The translations under genes and the position numbers were made by a program. Of a DNA stretch of 64,000 nt, positions 26,520-35,061 are shown piece after piece (within the stretch, counting starts at the first letter, position 1; each line of letters opens with the position of its first letter). This stretch comes from Roseburia sp. 831b (lineage in GTDB: Bacteria; Bacillota; Clostridia; Lachnospirales; Lachnospiraceae). The notes under the pieces are model-generated. The model saw only the letters and a list, made by a program, of their open reading frames with translations, was not told the DNA's origin and searched no databases. The stretch is taken from NCBI RefSeq assembly GCF_001940165.2, contig NZ_CP135162.1:2810001-2874000 (forward strand), in the 5' to 3' direction.

Positions 26520-27569
26520 ATGGACGAAAAATTCGCAGAGAATTGTAAAGTTAAAACAGGAATTTTCCGGAATGCAGCAGGCGGACTGAATTATTACTGT
26601 TCTTATATTCCGAAAAATCCAATCGCAAATGTAGTGATTTGCCACGGCTTTTGCGAGTTCGCGGAAAAATATGACGAAGTGGTGGAAGCTTTTTTGAAAA
26701 AAGGATATGCCGTCTACTTACCGGAACATCGTGGACACGGATATTCACAGAGGGAATGTAGCGACTGGGATAAGGTGTATATTCGTTCCTACGATGATTA
26801 TGTGCAGGATTTGTATTGTTTCATTCAAAGAAAAGTTGTGCTGAAACAACGCAAAACCTTTTTGTTTGCACATTCCATGGGCGGCGCCATCGGGGCACTT
26901 TTTTTAGAAAAATATCCGACGATTTTTGATGCGGCGGTTTTTTCTGCTCCAATGTTTGGAATACGGACCGGAAAATGTCCGCAGCCGATTGCACACCTGA
27001 TTGCAAGGATGGCATGCCTTGTGGGACAGGGGACAGCGTATGCAGCAGGGCAGCATGGTTTTGATGGAAAAGAAGATTTCAAAAACAGCAGTTGTACATC
27101 CGAGGAAAGCTATCAGCGTATTTTTAAATTGCGAAAAGAATGCGTGGCATATCAGACGTATGGTGGAACTTATCAATGGCTGTTGGCTGGAATACTTGCC
27201 ACGAAACAGTTGTTAAAGCGGAAAAATATGAAGAAAATACGGATTCCGGTACTGATTTTTCAGGCAGAGTGGGATCACATGGTAAAAAATCGTGCGCATC
27301 TGAAATTTCTAATCGGAACAAAACAGACTTCGTTATTGCGCATAGAGGGAAGCAAACATGAAATTTTTCACGCAGGCGAAGCGCAAAGAAAGGTTTATTA
27401 CGAGCAAATGTTTTCCTTCTGGGATGAGCAGCTTCGGGAGGAAACAGCCGTAATGACGGAGCCATCTTTGGAATGGCAGAAAAAGAATGATAGGGTGATA
27501 ACAAGAAAGGTATGGCAGAGAAATGAAACAAAAATTAACGAAACTCGAAAAGTATTGGATCTTATATGA
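26520..27569 (+). CDS. Lysophospholipase / monoacylglycerol lipase-type alpha/beta hydrolase
   Basis: 349 residues of the Hydrolase_4 group. It shows the oxyanion segment ICHGFCEFAEKYDE, HRGHGYS, the nucleophile elbow HSMGG with S119, the acid in FQAEWDHMV and the catalytic His in GSKHEIFH. No signal peptide is seen, so it acts in the cytoplasm or at the inner face. The Pho box upstream suggests phosphate scavenging from lysophospholipids, releasing glycerophosphodiesters that GlpQ could cut. Its last 47 bases overlap the transporter gene. Confidence 0.82.
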   Translation: MDEKFAENCKVKTGIFRNAAGGLNYYCSYIPKNPIANVVICHGFCEFAEKYDEVVEAFLKKGYAVYLPEHRGHGYSQRECSDWDKVYIRSYDDYVQDLYCFIQRKVVLKQRKTFLFAHSMGGAIGALFLEKYPTIFDAAVFSAPMFGIRTGKCPQPIAHLIARMACLVGQGTAYAAGQHGFDGKEDFKNSSCTSEESYQRIFKLRKECVAYQTYGGTYQWLLAGILATKQLLKRKNMKKIRIPVLIFQAEWDHMVKNRAHLKFLIGTKQTSLLRIEGSKHEIFHAGEAQRKVYYEQMFSFWDEQLREETAVMTEPSLEWQKKNDRVITRKVWQRNETKINETRKVLDLI

Positions 27570-28821
27570 TGTTGGAAATTCCGCATTCACATTGCTGGTT
27601 TCAACGATAATTCCAATTTATTTTAAAAATATGGCATCGGCAGCAGGTGTATCTGCCGCAAATTCAACCGCATATTTAAGTTATGCAATCTCAATTTCCA
27701 CCATGATTGTCGCAGTGTTAGGACCGATTTTAGGAACGCTCGGCGACAATAAAAACCACAAGAAACCATTATTTACATTTTTCTTTATGATGGGTGTGCT
27801 TGGCTGTGCATCTCTTTCGATTCCGAAGGCATGGCTGGCATTTTTGGTGCTGTTTGTTCTTGCAAAAGTCGGATTCTCCGGCAGCCTGATTTTCTACGAC
27901 GCAATGCTTGTGGATGTTACCACGGAGGAACGCATGGATGAAGTGTCCTCCCACGGTTTTGCATGGGGCTATATCGGAAGCTGTGTGCCGTTTGTGATAA
28001 GTCTGGTGTTTGTCTTAGAGTCTGATAAAATCGGCATTTCCGGTAGTCTTGCGATGACGATTGCATTTCTTGTCAATGCGCTTTGGTGGGGACTTGTGAC
28101 GATTCCACTTTTGAAACATTATGAACAGAAATTTTATGTGGAAAATTCGAAAGCAGAAAAAGAGAGCCTGGCAAAGAAATTAGGGGAAGCCGGCGCCCGT
28201 CTGTTTGGTGTTTTCGGTGAGTTGAAGGAAAATAAAAAGGTATTATTGTTCTTATGTTCCTTTTTCTTCTATATAGATGGAGTTTACACCATCATCGAGA
28301 TGGCAACATCTTATGGAAAAGATGTGGGAATCAATGACACCAGTCTTTTGCTTGCACTGCTCTTGACACAGATTGTAGCGTTTCCTTGTGCTATTCTTTT
28401 TGGAAAACTGACACAGAAATTTGAGACATCCCGTCTTATTATGGTTTGCATCATTGCATATTTTGCAGTTGCAGTTTATGCCATTCAGTTAGATGCCGCA
28501 TGGAAATTCTGGATGATGGCAACTTTTGTAGGTGTGTTCCAGGGCGCAATCCAGGCATTATCCCGCTCCTATTATGCGAAAATTGTGCCAAAGGAAAAAT
28601 CGACAGAATATTTTGGAATCTTCGATATTTTTGGAAAAGGAGCTTCCTTCATGGGAACGATGATGATGGGTGTTACCACACAGATTTTCCATACTTCAAA
28701 AGCAGGTGTTATCGCGATTGCGGCAATGTTTGTGGTAGGTCTTGTGCTATTCATTGCGCAGGTAAAACAGGAAGATGTGGTTGACATAAAATGTGGCATG
28801 ATGGGAAGTGCCAATGAATAG
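27523..28821 (+). CDS. UMF1-family MFS transporter (Atg22-like)
   Basis: 432 residues with about twelve membrane segments. The N-terminus KYWILYDVGNSAFTLLVSTI and NSAFTLL pattern match the UMF1/Atg22-like group of the major facilitator superfamily. It overlaps the lysophospholipase gene and shares its Pho promoter, so the likely cargo is a lysophospholipid, a glycerophosphodiester or a breakdown product; that is inference. A region of repeats without a strong terminator follows. Confidence 0.82.
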   Translation: MKQKLTKLEKYWILYDVGNSAFTLLVSTIIPIYFKNMASAAGVSAANSTAYLSYAISISTMIVAVLGPILGTLGDNKNHKKPLFTFFFMMGVLGCASLSIPKAWLAFLVLFVLAKVGFSGSLIFYDAMLVDVTTEERMDEVSSHGFAWGYIGSCVPFVISLVFVLESDKIGISGSLAMTIAFLVNALWWGLVTIPLLKHYEQKFYVENSKAEKESLAKKLGEAGARLFGVFGELKENKKVLLFLCSFFFYIDGVYTIIEMATSYGKDVGINDTSLLLALLLTQIVAFPCAILFGKLTQKFETSRLIMVCIIAYFAVAVYAIQLDAAWKFWMMATFVGVFQGAIQALSRSYYAKIVPKEKSTEYFGIFDIFGKGASFMGTMMMGVTTQIFHTSKAGVIAIAAMFVVGLVLFIAQVKQEDVVDIKCGMMGSANE

Positions 28822-28848
28822 GTTTATTCGAAAAGTTATGAAAATTGG

Positions 28849-28988
28849 ATATAAAATGAAGTAGCGGAAAAGCAGCTTACATTTTTCTTGCTGGCAAATT
28901 GTACAAAGTCACAGAAAGAGACTTGCCTTTGTGCAATTTGCCAGTAACTAATTTGTGGGCTGCCTTTTGACACCCCAATCTTTATAGG
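28849..28988. repeat. Palindromic dispersed repeat element
   Basis: Imperfect arms face each other: CTGGCAAATTGTACAAAG (28891-28908) against CTTTGTGCAATTTGCCAG, and AAAAGCAGCTTACA against its partner near 28955-28968. The outer parts pair more loosely. Related single arms occur at 8616-8672 and near 46910. It fills most of the gap after the UMF1 gene and could act as an RNA hairpin at the 3' end of that mRNA. Confidence 0.7.
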
Positions 28989-29089
28989 AAATTGCTGTGC
29001 AGGATTCTTTTTTCAGTTACCAGGAAATGATTTTGAAAAATACTCAACTACATTTATAGTTATAAGTGCAGCAGTTATGCGCAGGAACC

Positions 29090-29119
29090 TTGAAGAGAAA
29101 AGATGACTTATGTTATAGT
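29090..29119 (+). promoter_or_regulatory. Possible promoter of AIM24 gene
   Basis: TTGAAG (29090-29095) and TATAGT (29114-29119) with an 18-bp spacer, about 40 bases before the start codon. Confidence 0.55.
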
Positions 29120-29161
29120 AAAGGGAGTTACGAAAATTAATTTTTATTGGGAGGGAATAAG

Positions 29162-29998
29162 ATGAAAATCTTAAATTTACAGAATGAAAACAGAAAATTT
29201 GTGAAATCCGTGGGGAATTTTCATGTTCTTGAGTATATGCAGGATGCCAGTGTATCGATTGCAAATGCTCAGACAGAGTATTATATGAGTCAAATGAACA
29301 TCAGAAGACGCCAGATTGTAATTGATATCGACAAGGATCACCCGGCAATTATTCAATCCGGCGCAATGCAGTGGATGGGCGGCAATGTGCAGGCAACATC
29401 CGGTGTAAAAGGGGTAGGAGATTTTCTTGGAAAAGCGATAAAGGGTGCAATGACAAAAGAAACAGCTGTAAAACCGGAATATGTCGGAGAGGGATGCCTG
29501 GTTTTAGAACCTACCTATAAATATATTGTTCTGGCAGATGTATCGCAATGGGGACCTGCCGGTATGACAATTGAGGATGGAATGTTTCTTGCATGCGACG
29601 GAAATGTAAAAAATAAAGTTGTAACCAGAAAAAATCTCTCTTCCACAATGCTTGGAGGGGAAGGATTTTTTAACCTTAGCCTGTATGGCAACGGTGTGGT
29701 AGCATTGGAATCTAATGTTCCGGAAGAGGAATTAATTGAGGTTGTATTGGAAAATGATGAATTGAAGATTGATGGAAACCTTGCAGTATGCTGGTCTTCA
29801 AATCTGGAATTCACGGTAGAGAGAACGACAAAAACGCTGGTAGGTTCCGCTGTGAGTGGAGAAGGGCTTGTCAATGTTTACCGTGGAACAGGAAGAGTTT
29901 TGATGTGTCCAGTAGCGTCCACAGCATCTTATTTTGAAGCAACAAATAATATGGAAGCAAAAGCTGCGGCTCGAACCAGCAATACGTTGGGCAAGTAG
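29162..29998 (+). CDS. AIM24 family protein
   Basis: 278 residues. The glycine-rich beta-sheet pattern, including GEGCLVLEPTYKYIVLADV, GGEGFFNLSLYGNG and TLVGSAVSGEGLVNVYRGTG, is that of the AIM24/TIGR00266 family. Its biochemical role in bacteria is not established. ATG 29162 is chosen because GGGAGGG lies just before it; the in-frame TTG at 29147 precedes that RBS. It looks monocistronic. Confidence 0.82.
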   Translation: MKILNLQNENRKFVKSVGNFHVLEYMQDASVSIANAQTEYYMSQMNIRRRQIVIDIDKDHPAIIQSGAMQWMGGNVQATSGVKGVGDFLGKAIKGAMTKETAVKPEYVGEGCLVLEPTYKYIVLADVSQWGPAGMTIEDGMFLACDGNVKNKVVTRKNLSSTMLGGEGFFNLSLYGNGVVALESNVPEEELIEVVLENDELKIDGNLAVCWSSNLEFTVERTTKTLVGSAVSGEGLVNVYRGTGRVLMCPVASTASYFEATNNMEAKAAARTSNTLGK

Positions 29999-30529
29999 AA
30001 TTTTTACCAGGAAAATGAAAAAATATGAGTAATGATAAACTTGAGAAAAAGTTATTTTATGGAATTGTTATATACAAATTCTAATCTTCATAGTGATACA
30101 TGCAAGAATATATAATGGGATTCTGGTTAGTATCATAATTATAGGTAAGCCGGTGTTCCTCTGTGATGCGCCGGCTGCATACCTTTCTATGTTTCAACGG
30201 TTCAGGTTTACCAATTTTGGTCAAATATAAGCGCCAAATGGAAAATTGTCCAATCTACTAAGAAAAATAGGATGTTATGTAAACTAAAATTGAAAGTTTG
30301 GGCAAATGGAAACAGAAAGTTTATGATTACCCAATATAGGAAAGAAAAACGCCTAAAATTGTATAAATTTTTTTAAAATAAGTTATAATTATCCAAATAC
30401 ATATTTATGTAAACCAGATTCGAGAGGATTTCGCGTGATTTTGGATAAGAAATGAAAAATGAATCTTTAATTATCCAATATGATATGGCAAATTAAGAAA
30501 TCAAGAACAACCGTGGAAAGGTAGAAAAT
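29999..30529. other. Gap with repeated ATTATCCAAT words
   Basis: No gene seen. A hairpin AGCCGGTG / CGCCGGCT sits at about 30147-30177 without a T tract. Four related words lie before the channel gene: ATTGTCCAAT 30245, ATTACCCAATA 30326, ATTATCCAAAT 30388 and ATTATCCAATA 30470, plus an inverted TTGGATAA at 30441. They may be binding sites for an unknown regulator. Confidence 0.5.
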
Positions 30530-31498
30530 ATGCAGTCCGTTGACAGTCATAAAACTTTAAAAGAAAGAATATTCAACATCATTCAGATTGGGGACAAGAG
30601 CAACCGGATCAGCCGGGGGTTTGATATTTTTATTACGATTACGATTTTATTGAATATTGCCGTCACATTTTTGCAGACGTTTGAGCAGTTAAGTAATTTA
30701 AGAGGATTCTTTGACGTGGTGGAATATGTGACGATTCTTATTTTCTGCGGAGAATATCTGCTCCGTATCTGGACGGCGGATTATCTTTATCCAGAGAAAA
30801 GAAAAACGTGCGCAAGGCTTCGTTTCCTGATTTCCTTTGACGGAGTTGTAGATTTTTTAACAATTGTGCCTGTTTTCTTTTTGTCCGGTTTTGTCATTTT
30901 CCGCATGCTTCGCGTGGCACGAATTTTTCATTTGTTCCGGCTCAATGCGAAGTACGATTCGTTTAATGTCATTACGACCGTTCTTTATGAAAAAAGAAAT
31001 CAGATTATTTCCTCAGTTTTCATTGTTGTAATTTTAATGCTGGCGAGCAGCCTTTGCATGTACAGCGTAGAGCATGATGCGCAGCCGGATGTTTTTCGAA
31101 ATGCATTCAGCGGTATCTGGTGGAGTATGTCGACGCTGCTTACGGTTGGCTACGGGGATATTTATCCAATTACAACATTAGGCAGAATTATGGCAATCTG
31201 CATCGCATATCTTGGCGTCGGAGCGGTGGCAATCCCGACCGGTATCATCAGTGCAGGTTTTGTGGAGCAGTATCAGCGAAAAAGTAATCTTTCCAATTTA
31301 AGAGAGACGGACATCAAAGAGGTTGCAGAAATTTTTGTAGACAAGCGTTACGCGGCGAAAACGGTGGAAGAGGTCGAAGAGAACGAGCAGCTTACCATCT
31401 TTTTGATTTTGCGGGATGATCTTTCGATTTTGCCACAGAAGGACACGGTTTTAAAACTAAACGACATCATTGTGATTCGTGGAGAGAACGAAAATTAA
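30530..31498 (+). CDS. Voltage-gated potassium channel
   Basis: 322 residues with six membrane helices S1-S6. S4 carries spaced arginines (FRMLRVARIFHLFRL), and the pore loop holds the selectivity filter TVGYGD. A cytoplasmic C-terminus of about 75 residues ends in a TrkA-C/RCK-C-like strand pattern (DTVLKLNDIIVIRG). It probably forms a tetrameric K+ channel in the cytoplasmic membrane. It is a lone gene with a long upstream region containing repeated words. Confidence 0.92.
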   Translation: MQSVDSHKTLKERIFNIIQIGDKSNRISRGFDIFITITILLNIAVTFLQTFEQLSNLRGFFDVVEYVTILIFCGEYLLRIWTADYLYPEKRKTCARLRFLISFDGVVDFLTIVPVFFLSGFVIFRMLRVARIFHLFRLNAKYDSFNVITTVLYEKRNQIISSVFIVVILMLASSLCMYSVEHDAQPDVFRNAFSGIWWSMSTLLTVGYGDIYPITTLGRIMAICIAYLGVGAVAIPTGIISAGFVEQYQRKSNLSNLRETDIKEVAEIFVDKRYAAKTVEEVEENEQLTIFLILRDDLSILPQKDTVLKLNDIIVIRGENEN

Positions 31499-31557
31499 AT
31501 TTTTTCAGGCTTCATGGGGTGAAGTTGGAACTTTTTTCAAAAATTTTCACTTTTTCC

Positions 31558-31588
31558 TTGACCTTCCACCTTGTGGAAGCTGTATAAA
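31558..31588 (+). promoter_or_regulatory. MerR-type promoter with 19-bp spacer
   Basis: TTGACC (31558-31563) and TATAAA (31583-31588) are 19 bp apart. The spacer carries the perfect dyad CTTCCAC / GTGGAAG (31563-31569, 31573-31579). An over-long spacer with a central dyad is the hallmark of promoters activated by MerR proteins, and a MerR gene follows. Confidence 0.88.
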
Positions 31589-31668
31589 CAAGGTACATCG
31601 AAACGCAGGACACGCAAATTTGATGAAGCAAGTCAGAAAAGTTTGCAGCGTAAAAATGGAGGAGTAAC

Positions 31669-32310
31669 ATGAAAATCAAGCAGGTGGAAGAGCTGGTTGG
31701 TATCACCAGCAAAAACATTCGATTTTACGAAAGCCAGGGGCTTCTCACACCGGAGCGTGCGGAGAACGGATATCGTGAATATCATCAGAAAAACATCGAT
31801 ACCTTAAAAAAGATTAAGCTTTTGCGAAAGCTGGGTGTGTCGGTGGAAGAAATCAAGGCGGTATTAGATTATGATATGTCGCTTGACGAATGTTTAGAGA
31901 GGCACAAGGATACCTTAAAAAAAGAATGTGCGAATTTGGCCAACATGCAGAAACTTGCAGATGCAATCCTTCAGAATCAGAATACGCTCGACAAGTTAAA
32001 CACAGATGAGTGGCTTGATGAGATGGAAAAAATGGAGAAGGAAGGAGTGGATTTTGTGAACGTAAGCAAAATTGACGTACACAGAAAGAAAAAGCTGGGT
32101 GCTGCAATCGGTGGAATTTTCATGATTGTTTTAATGGCATTTGTCATGGGAATTTTGCTGTGGGGCAATAGCCAGGAACCAATTCCCACCGCATTGCTTG
32201 TGTTACTGATTGGATTCCCAATTCTATTTATCATTTGCACGGTGGTTGCGTTGAGAAGCAGATTAAAAGAAATCGAAGGAGGAGAAGAAGATGAAGCTGC
32301 TAAGTATTGA
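31669..32310 (+). CDS. MerR family regulator with membrane C-terminus
   Basis: 213 residues. The N-terminal winged helix MKIKQVEELVGITSKNIRFY and YREYHQKNIDTLKKI are typical MerR, followed by a dimerisation helix to about 125. Unusually for MerR proteins the C-terminus holds two hydrophobic segments (near 144-165 and 172-195), so the regulator is probably tethered to the membrane. RBS GGAGG. It overlaps the YbjQ gene by 20 bases and probably activates its own promoter. Confidence 0.88.
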   Translation: MKIKQVEELVGITSKNIRFYESQGLLTPERAENGYREYHQKNIDTLKKIKLLRKLGVSVEEIKAVLDYDMSLDECLERHKDTLKKECANLANMQKLADAILQNQNTLDKLNTDEWLDEMEKMEKEGVDFVNVSKIDVHRKKKLGAAIGGIFMIVLMAFVMGILLWGNSQEPIPTALLVLLIGFPILFIICTVVALRSRLKEIEGGEEDEAAKY

Positions 32311-32614
32311 ATATATTCCAGGAAAGGAAATTGAAGCATTAGGAATGGTAAAAGGAACGGTCGTGCAGACTAAAAACATCGGCCGTGATTTTATGGCAGG
32401 TATGAAAACACTGGTAGGTGGGGAGATTGTAGGTTATACCGAGATGTTAAACGAAGCCCGCCAGATTGCCGTAAAGCGCATGGTTGACGAGGCAAAAGAG
32501 CTCGGGGCGGACGCCGTTATCGGTGTAATGTACGGTTCTTCCCAGGTGATGTCCGGGGCTGCAGAGGTGATTGCATACGGTACCGCAGTCAAAATCCTAG
32601 GAGACGCAAAATAG
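32291..32614 (+). CDS. YbjQ / DUF74 family protein
   Basis: 107-residue member of the YbjQ (DUF74) family. It contains EALGMVKGTVVQTKNIGRDF, an EM-N-AR-A pattern in YTEMLNEARQIAVKRM, and the late strand GADAVIGVMYGSS. Homologues form pentamers and have been called heavy-metal-binding by similarity; the function is uncertain. RBS GGAGGAG lies inside the end of the MerR gene, so expression is coupled. Confidence 0.88.
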   Translation: MKLLSIEYIPGKEIEALGMVKGTVVQTKNIGRDFMAGMKTLVGGEIVGYTEMLNEARQIAVKRMVDEAKELGADAVIGVMYGSSQVMSGAAEVIAYGTAVKILGDAK

Positions 32615-32619
32615 AATAT

Positions 32620-32736
32620 GTCAGGATGCCAATCGGATAATCTTAGCTTAAATAACAGGTGGGATGAAAGGATATAGAATATTCTTTTATCCCATCTGTT
32701 ATTTAAAGAGTAAGTTGTCCGATTGACCTCCTAACA
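32620..32736. repeat. 117-bp imperfect inverted repeat
   Basis: The arms 32620-32665 and about 32689-32736 are largely complementary, with CAATCGG / CCGATTG outside, AAATAACAG / CTGTTATTT within and GGGAT / ATCCC near the loop. No T tract follows the outer stem. It lies just past the YbjQ stop and could be an mRNA 3' hairpin, a terminator variant or a small palindromic element. Confidence 0.75.
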
Positions 32737-32860
32737 TTTACACAAAATACAGACCACATTCAAAAAACCATCACATAAGCCTTGTATCTTATAGCCATAA
32801 GATAAATAAAAACAGCCGGCAACAAATCCGGCAGGTTTGGAAAGGCAAGGATTATGAATT

Positions 32861-34990
32861 ATGAAGAATAAGATCATTATGGGAATGCTTACCGTTGCTG
32901 TTACAACAGCAAGTTTTAATCTGGTAGCATGTGGTACGACAGAAGAAAGTACAAACGTAGTTACATTAAAAGATACAGAAGTGGTTGGTACGGTTGAAAG
33001 TGTAGATGACGATACCATCACATTGACATTAGGAAGTGTCGTAGAAATGAATAACGCCGGTATGGGAGGCGGAATGGGCGGTGGCCAGGATATGGGCAAC
33101 CCGCCGGATATGCCAGGTGGCGACTCATCAGGTAATACAAATGGTGGAGATACACAAAATAGTGATGCATCCGGTCAGGCATCGGATAGTGATACACAAA
33201 ATAGTGATTCTTTAGACCAAGGTGCACCAAGTGGTGGAGCACCGAGTGGAGAGGCACCAAGCGGAGAAGCACCGAGTGGAAATGCACCAGGTGGAGAAGC
33301 ACCAAGTGGAAATGCACCAGGTCAGGATGCATCATCCGATGAGAATACAGACAGTACAGAAGATGGCAATACACAAAGCGATAGCACAGAAAGTGACAAT
33401 ACAGAAAACGCATCTGGGCAGGACAAGGGAAGTACATCCGATGACAATACAGATAACTCCGTATTTGTGGCATCCGAGACAACAGCAACTTTTACAGTAA
33501 GCGACACCTCTGTATTAGAGGACACCAGCATGGATGATATTTCAGAAGGAACTATTCTGGAAGTAACATTAGATGAAAACGGAGAGATTGAAAGTATTTC
33601 CGTCTTAGATATTTCGGAATACGGTGCAGCTTCCCAGGATGGTCAAATGGCAAACGGAGCACCGGGCAGCAGTTCGGCATCCGATATTACATACACTGCG
33701 GTCAATGAGATTACAGAAGATACACAGTTAGACGGTGAAACCATTTCTTCCGATGGAACCGATGAAAGTGCTGTTTTAGTATCAGATGGCGCAACAGCAA
33801 CACTTAGCAATCTGACGGTTGACCGGACATCATCGGACAGTACCGGTGGTGATAATTCCAGCTTTTACGGAGTTGGTGCAGCACTTCTTACCACAAATGG
33901 AACTACATATGTAAATAAATCTACAATCACAACAGATTCGGCAGGTGGCGCAGGTGTTTTTTCCTACGGTGATGGTGTAACTTATGTGGCAGACAGCACT
34001 ATCACCACAAAACAGGATACGTCTGGTGGTATTCATGCAGCAGGTGGAGGAACACTCTACGCAAGGGATTTGAATGTTGAGACAAATGGCGAATCTTCCG
34101 CAGCAATCCGAAGCGACCGTGGTGGCGGAACCATGGTAGTAGATGGCGGAAGCTATACTTCAAACGGAACAGGTTCTCCGGCAGTTTATTGTACCGCAGA
34201 CATTACCGTAAATGACGCCAAGTTAAATGCGACAAATTCCGAAGGAATCTGTATTGAAGGTTTGAATACGTTACGTTTGTTTGGATGTGACCTGACATCT
34301 AATATGCCGGATAACGAGCAGAACGATAACACCTGGTCTGTTATTTTATACCAGAGTATGTCAGGCGATTCCGAGGTCGGAAACAGTGAATTTTATATGG
34401 TAGGCGGAACACTTACATCTCAGAATGGAGGACTGTTCTACACGACAAATACGGGAAGCAGTATTTTATTGTCCGATGTCGATATCAACTACTCCGATGA
34501 CGATGATTTCTTTTTACAGGTAACCGGGAACACGAATCAGAGAGGCTGGGGAACTGCCGGAGAAAACGGTGCGCAGTGCATTTTTACCGGAGATAATCAG
34601 GAAATGCAAGGAACCATTGTTTACGACAGTATCAGTACCCTTGATTTCTATATGACAAACGGAAGCACCCTCACAGGTAACTTTGTCGATGACGAAACTT
34701 ATGCCGGAAATGGCGGAGACGGATACTGTAACGTATATCTCAGTGATGATTCCACCTGGGTTGTAACTGCGGATTCTGAAATTGATGATTTATACAATGC
34801 AGGAACTATTGTGGATGAAAATGGTGATACTGTTTCAATTGTAGGAACAGATGGAACAGTATATGTAAAAGGAACAAGTTCCTACACTATTACCGTAAAA
34901 TCCTATTCTACCGAGGATAAGAGCAGTGAGGCACTGCAGACACCATCTTACGGTGACTACGAGGTGGATAAACCATCTGAATTGGTTTAA
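32861..34990 (+). CDS. Large surface lipoprotein with beta-helix-like region
   Basis: 709 residues. A signal peptide ends in lipobox LVAC (Cys near 24). A short strand-rich domain (25-65, with VVGTVESVDDDTITL) is interrupted by a low-complexity G/S/P/N/D linker with GEAPSG-type repeats (about 66-200). It resumes near 201-250 with a matching ending (ISEGTILEVTLDENGEI), then repeated strand-turn units from about 275 to 600 suggest a right-handed parallel beta-helix (AAIRSDRGGGTMVVDGGSY, SAGGAGVFSYGDGVTYV). Exposed on the cell surface; ligand unknown. It is very acidic and rich in T/S/D. Confidence 0.72.
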   Translation: MKNKIIMGMLTVAVTTASFNLVACGTTEESTNVVTLKDTEVVGTVESVDDDTITLTLGSVVEMNNAGMGGGMGGGQDMGNPPDMPGGDSSGNTNGGDTQNSDASGQASDSDTQNSDSLDQGAPSGGAPSGEAPSGEAPSGNAPGGEAPSGNAPGQDASSDENTDSTEDGNTQSDSTESDNTENASGQDKGSTSDDNTDNSVFVASETTATFTVSDTSVLEDTSMDDISEGTILEVTLDENGEIESISVLDISEYGAASQDGQMANGAPGSSSASDITYTAVNEITEDTQLDGETISSDGTDESAVLVSDGATATLSNLTVDRTSSDSTGGDNSSFYGVGAALLTTNGTTYVNKSTITTDSAGGAGVFSYGDGVTYVADSTITTKQDTSGGIHAAGGGTLYARDLNVETNGESSAAIRSDRGGGTMVVDGGSYTSNGTGSPAVYCTADITVNDAKLNATNSEGICIEGLNTLRLFGCDLTSNMPDNEQNDNTWSVILYQSMSGDSEVGNSEFYMVGGTLTSQNGGLFYTTNTGSSILLSDVDINYSDDDDFFLQVTGNTNQRGWGTAGENGAQCIFTGDNQEMQGTIVYDSISTLDFYMTNGSTLTGNFVDDETYAGNGGDGYCNVYLSDDSTWVVTADSEIDDLYNAGTIVDENGDTVSIVGTDGTVYVKGTSSYTITVKSYSTEDKSSEALQTPSYGDYEVDKPSELV
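33222..33330. repeat. Imperfect 18-bp coding repeats (GxAPSG)
   Basis: Repeats of about 18 bp encode G-(G/E/N)-A-P-(S/G)-G units in the linker of the surface lipoprotein. Copies are near-identical, so length may vary by slippage. Confidence 0.85.
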
Positions 34991-35002
34991 GCAGAGGAAA
35001 AT

Positions 35003-35049
35003 GAAAACGCATGGATGTATCGTTGAAAGGTACATCCATGCGTTTTCTC
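35003..35049. terminator. Bidirectional terminator
   Basis: Perfect 17-bp stem GAAAACGCATGGATGTA / TACATCCATGCGTTTTC with an 11-base loop, between the lipoprotein gene and the converging DinB-like gene. Confidence 0.85.
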
Positions 35050-35061
35050 ATCCCCTAAATT

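Noticed and set aside
32739..32760. Single TTTACA before the surface lipoprotein as a Pho box
   Set aside because: Only one good hexamer, no 11-bp repeats and no -10 box at the right distance.
33222..33500. Frame rich in HQVEKHRVEM-like repeats
   Set aside because: Out-of-frame reading of the GxAPSG repeats inside the surface lipoprotein gene.
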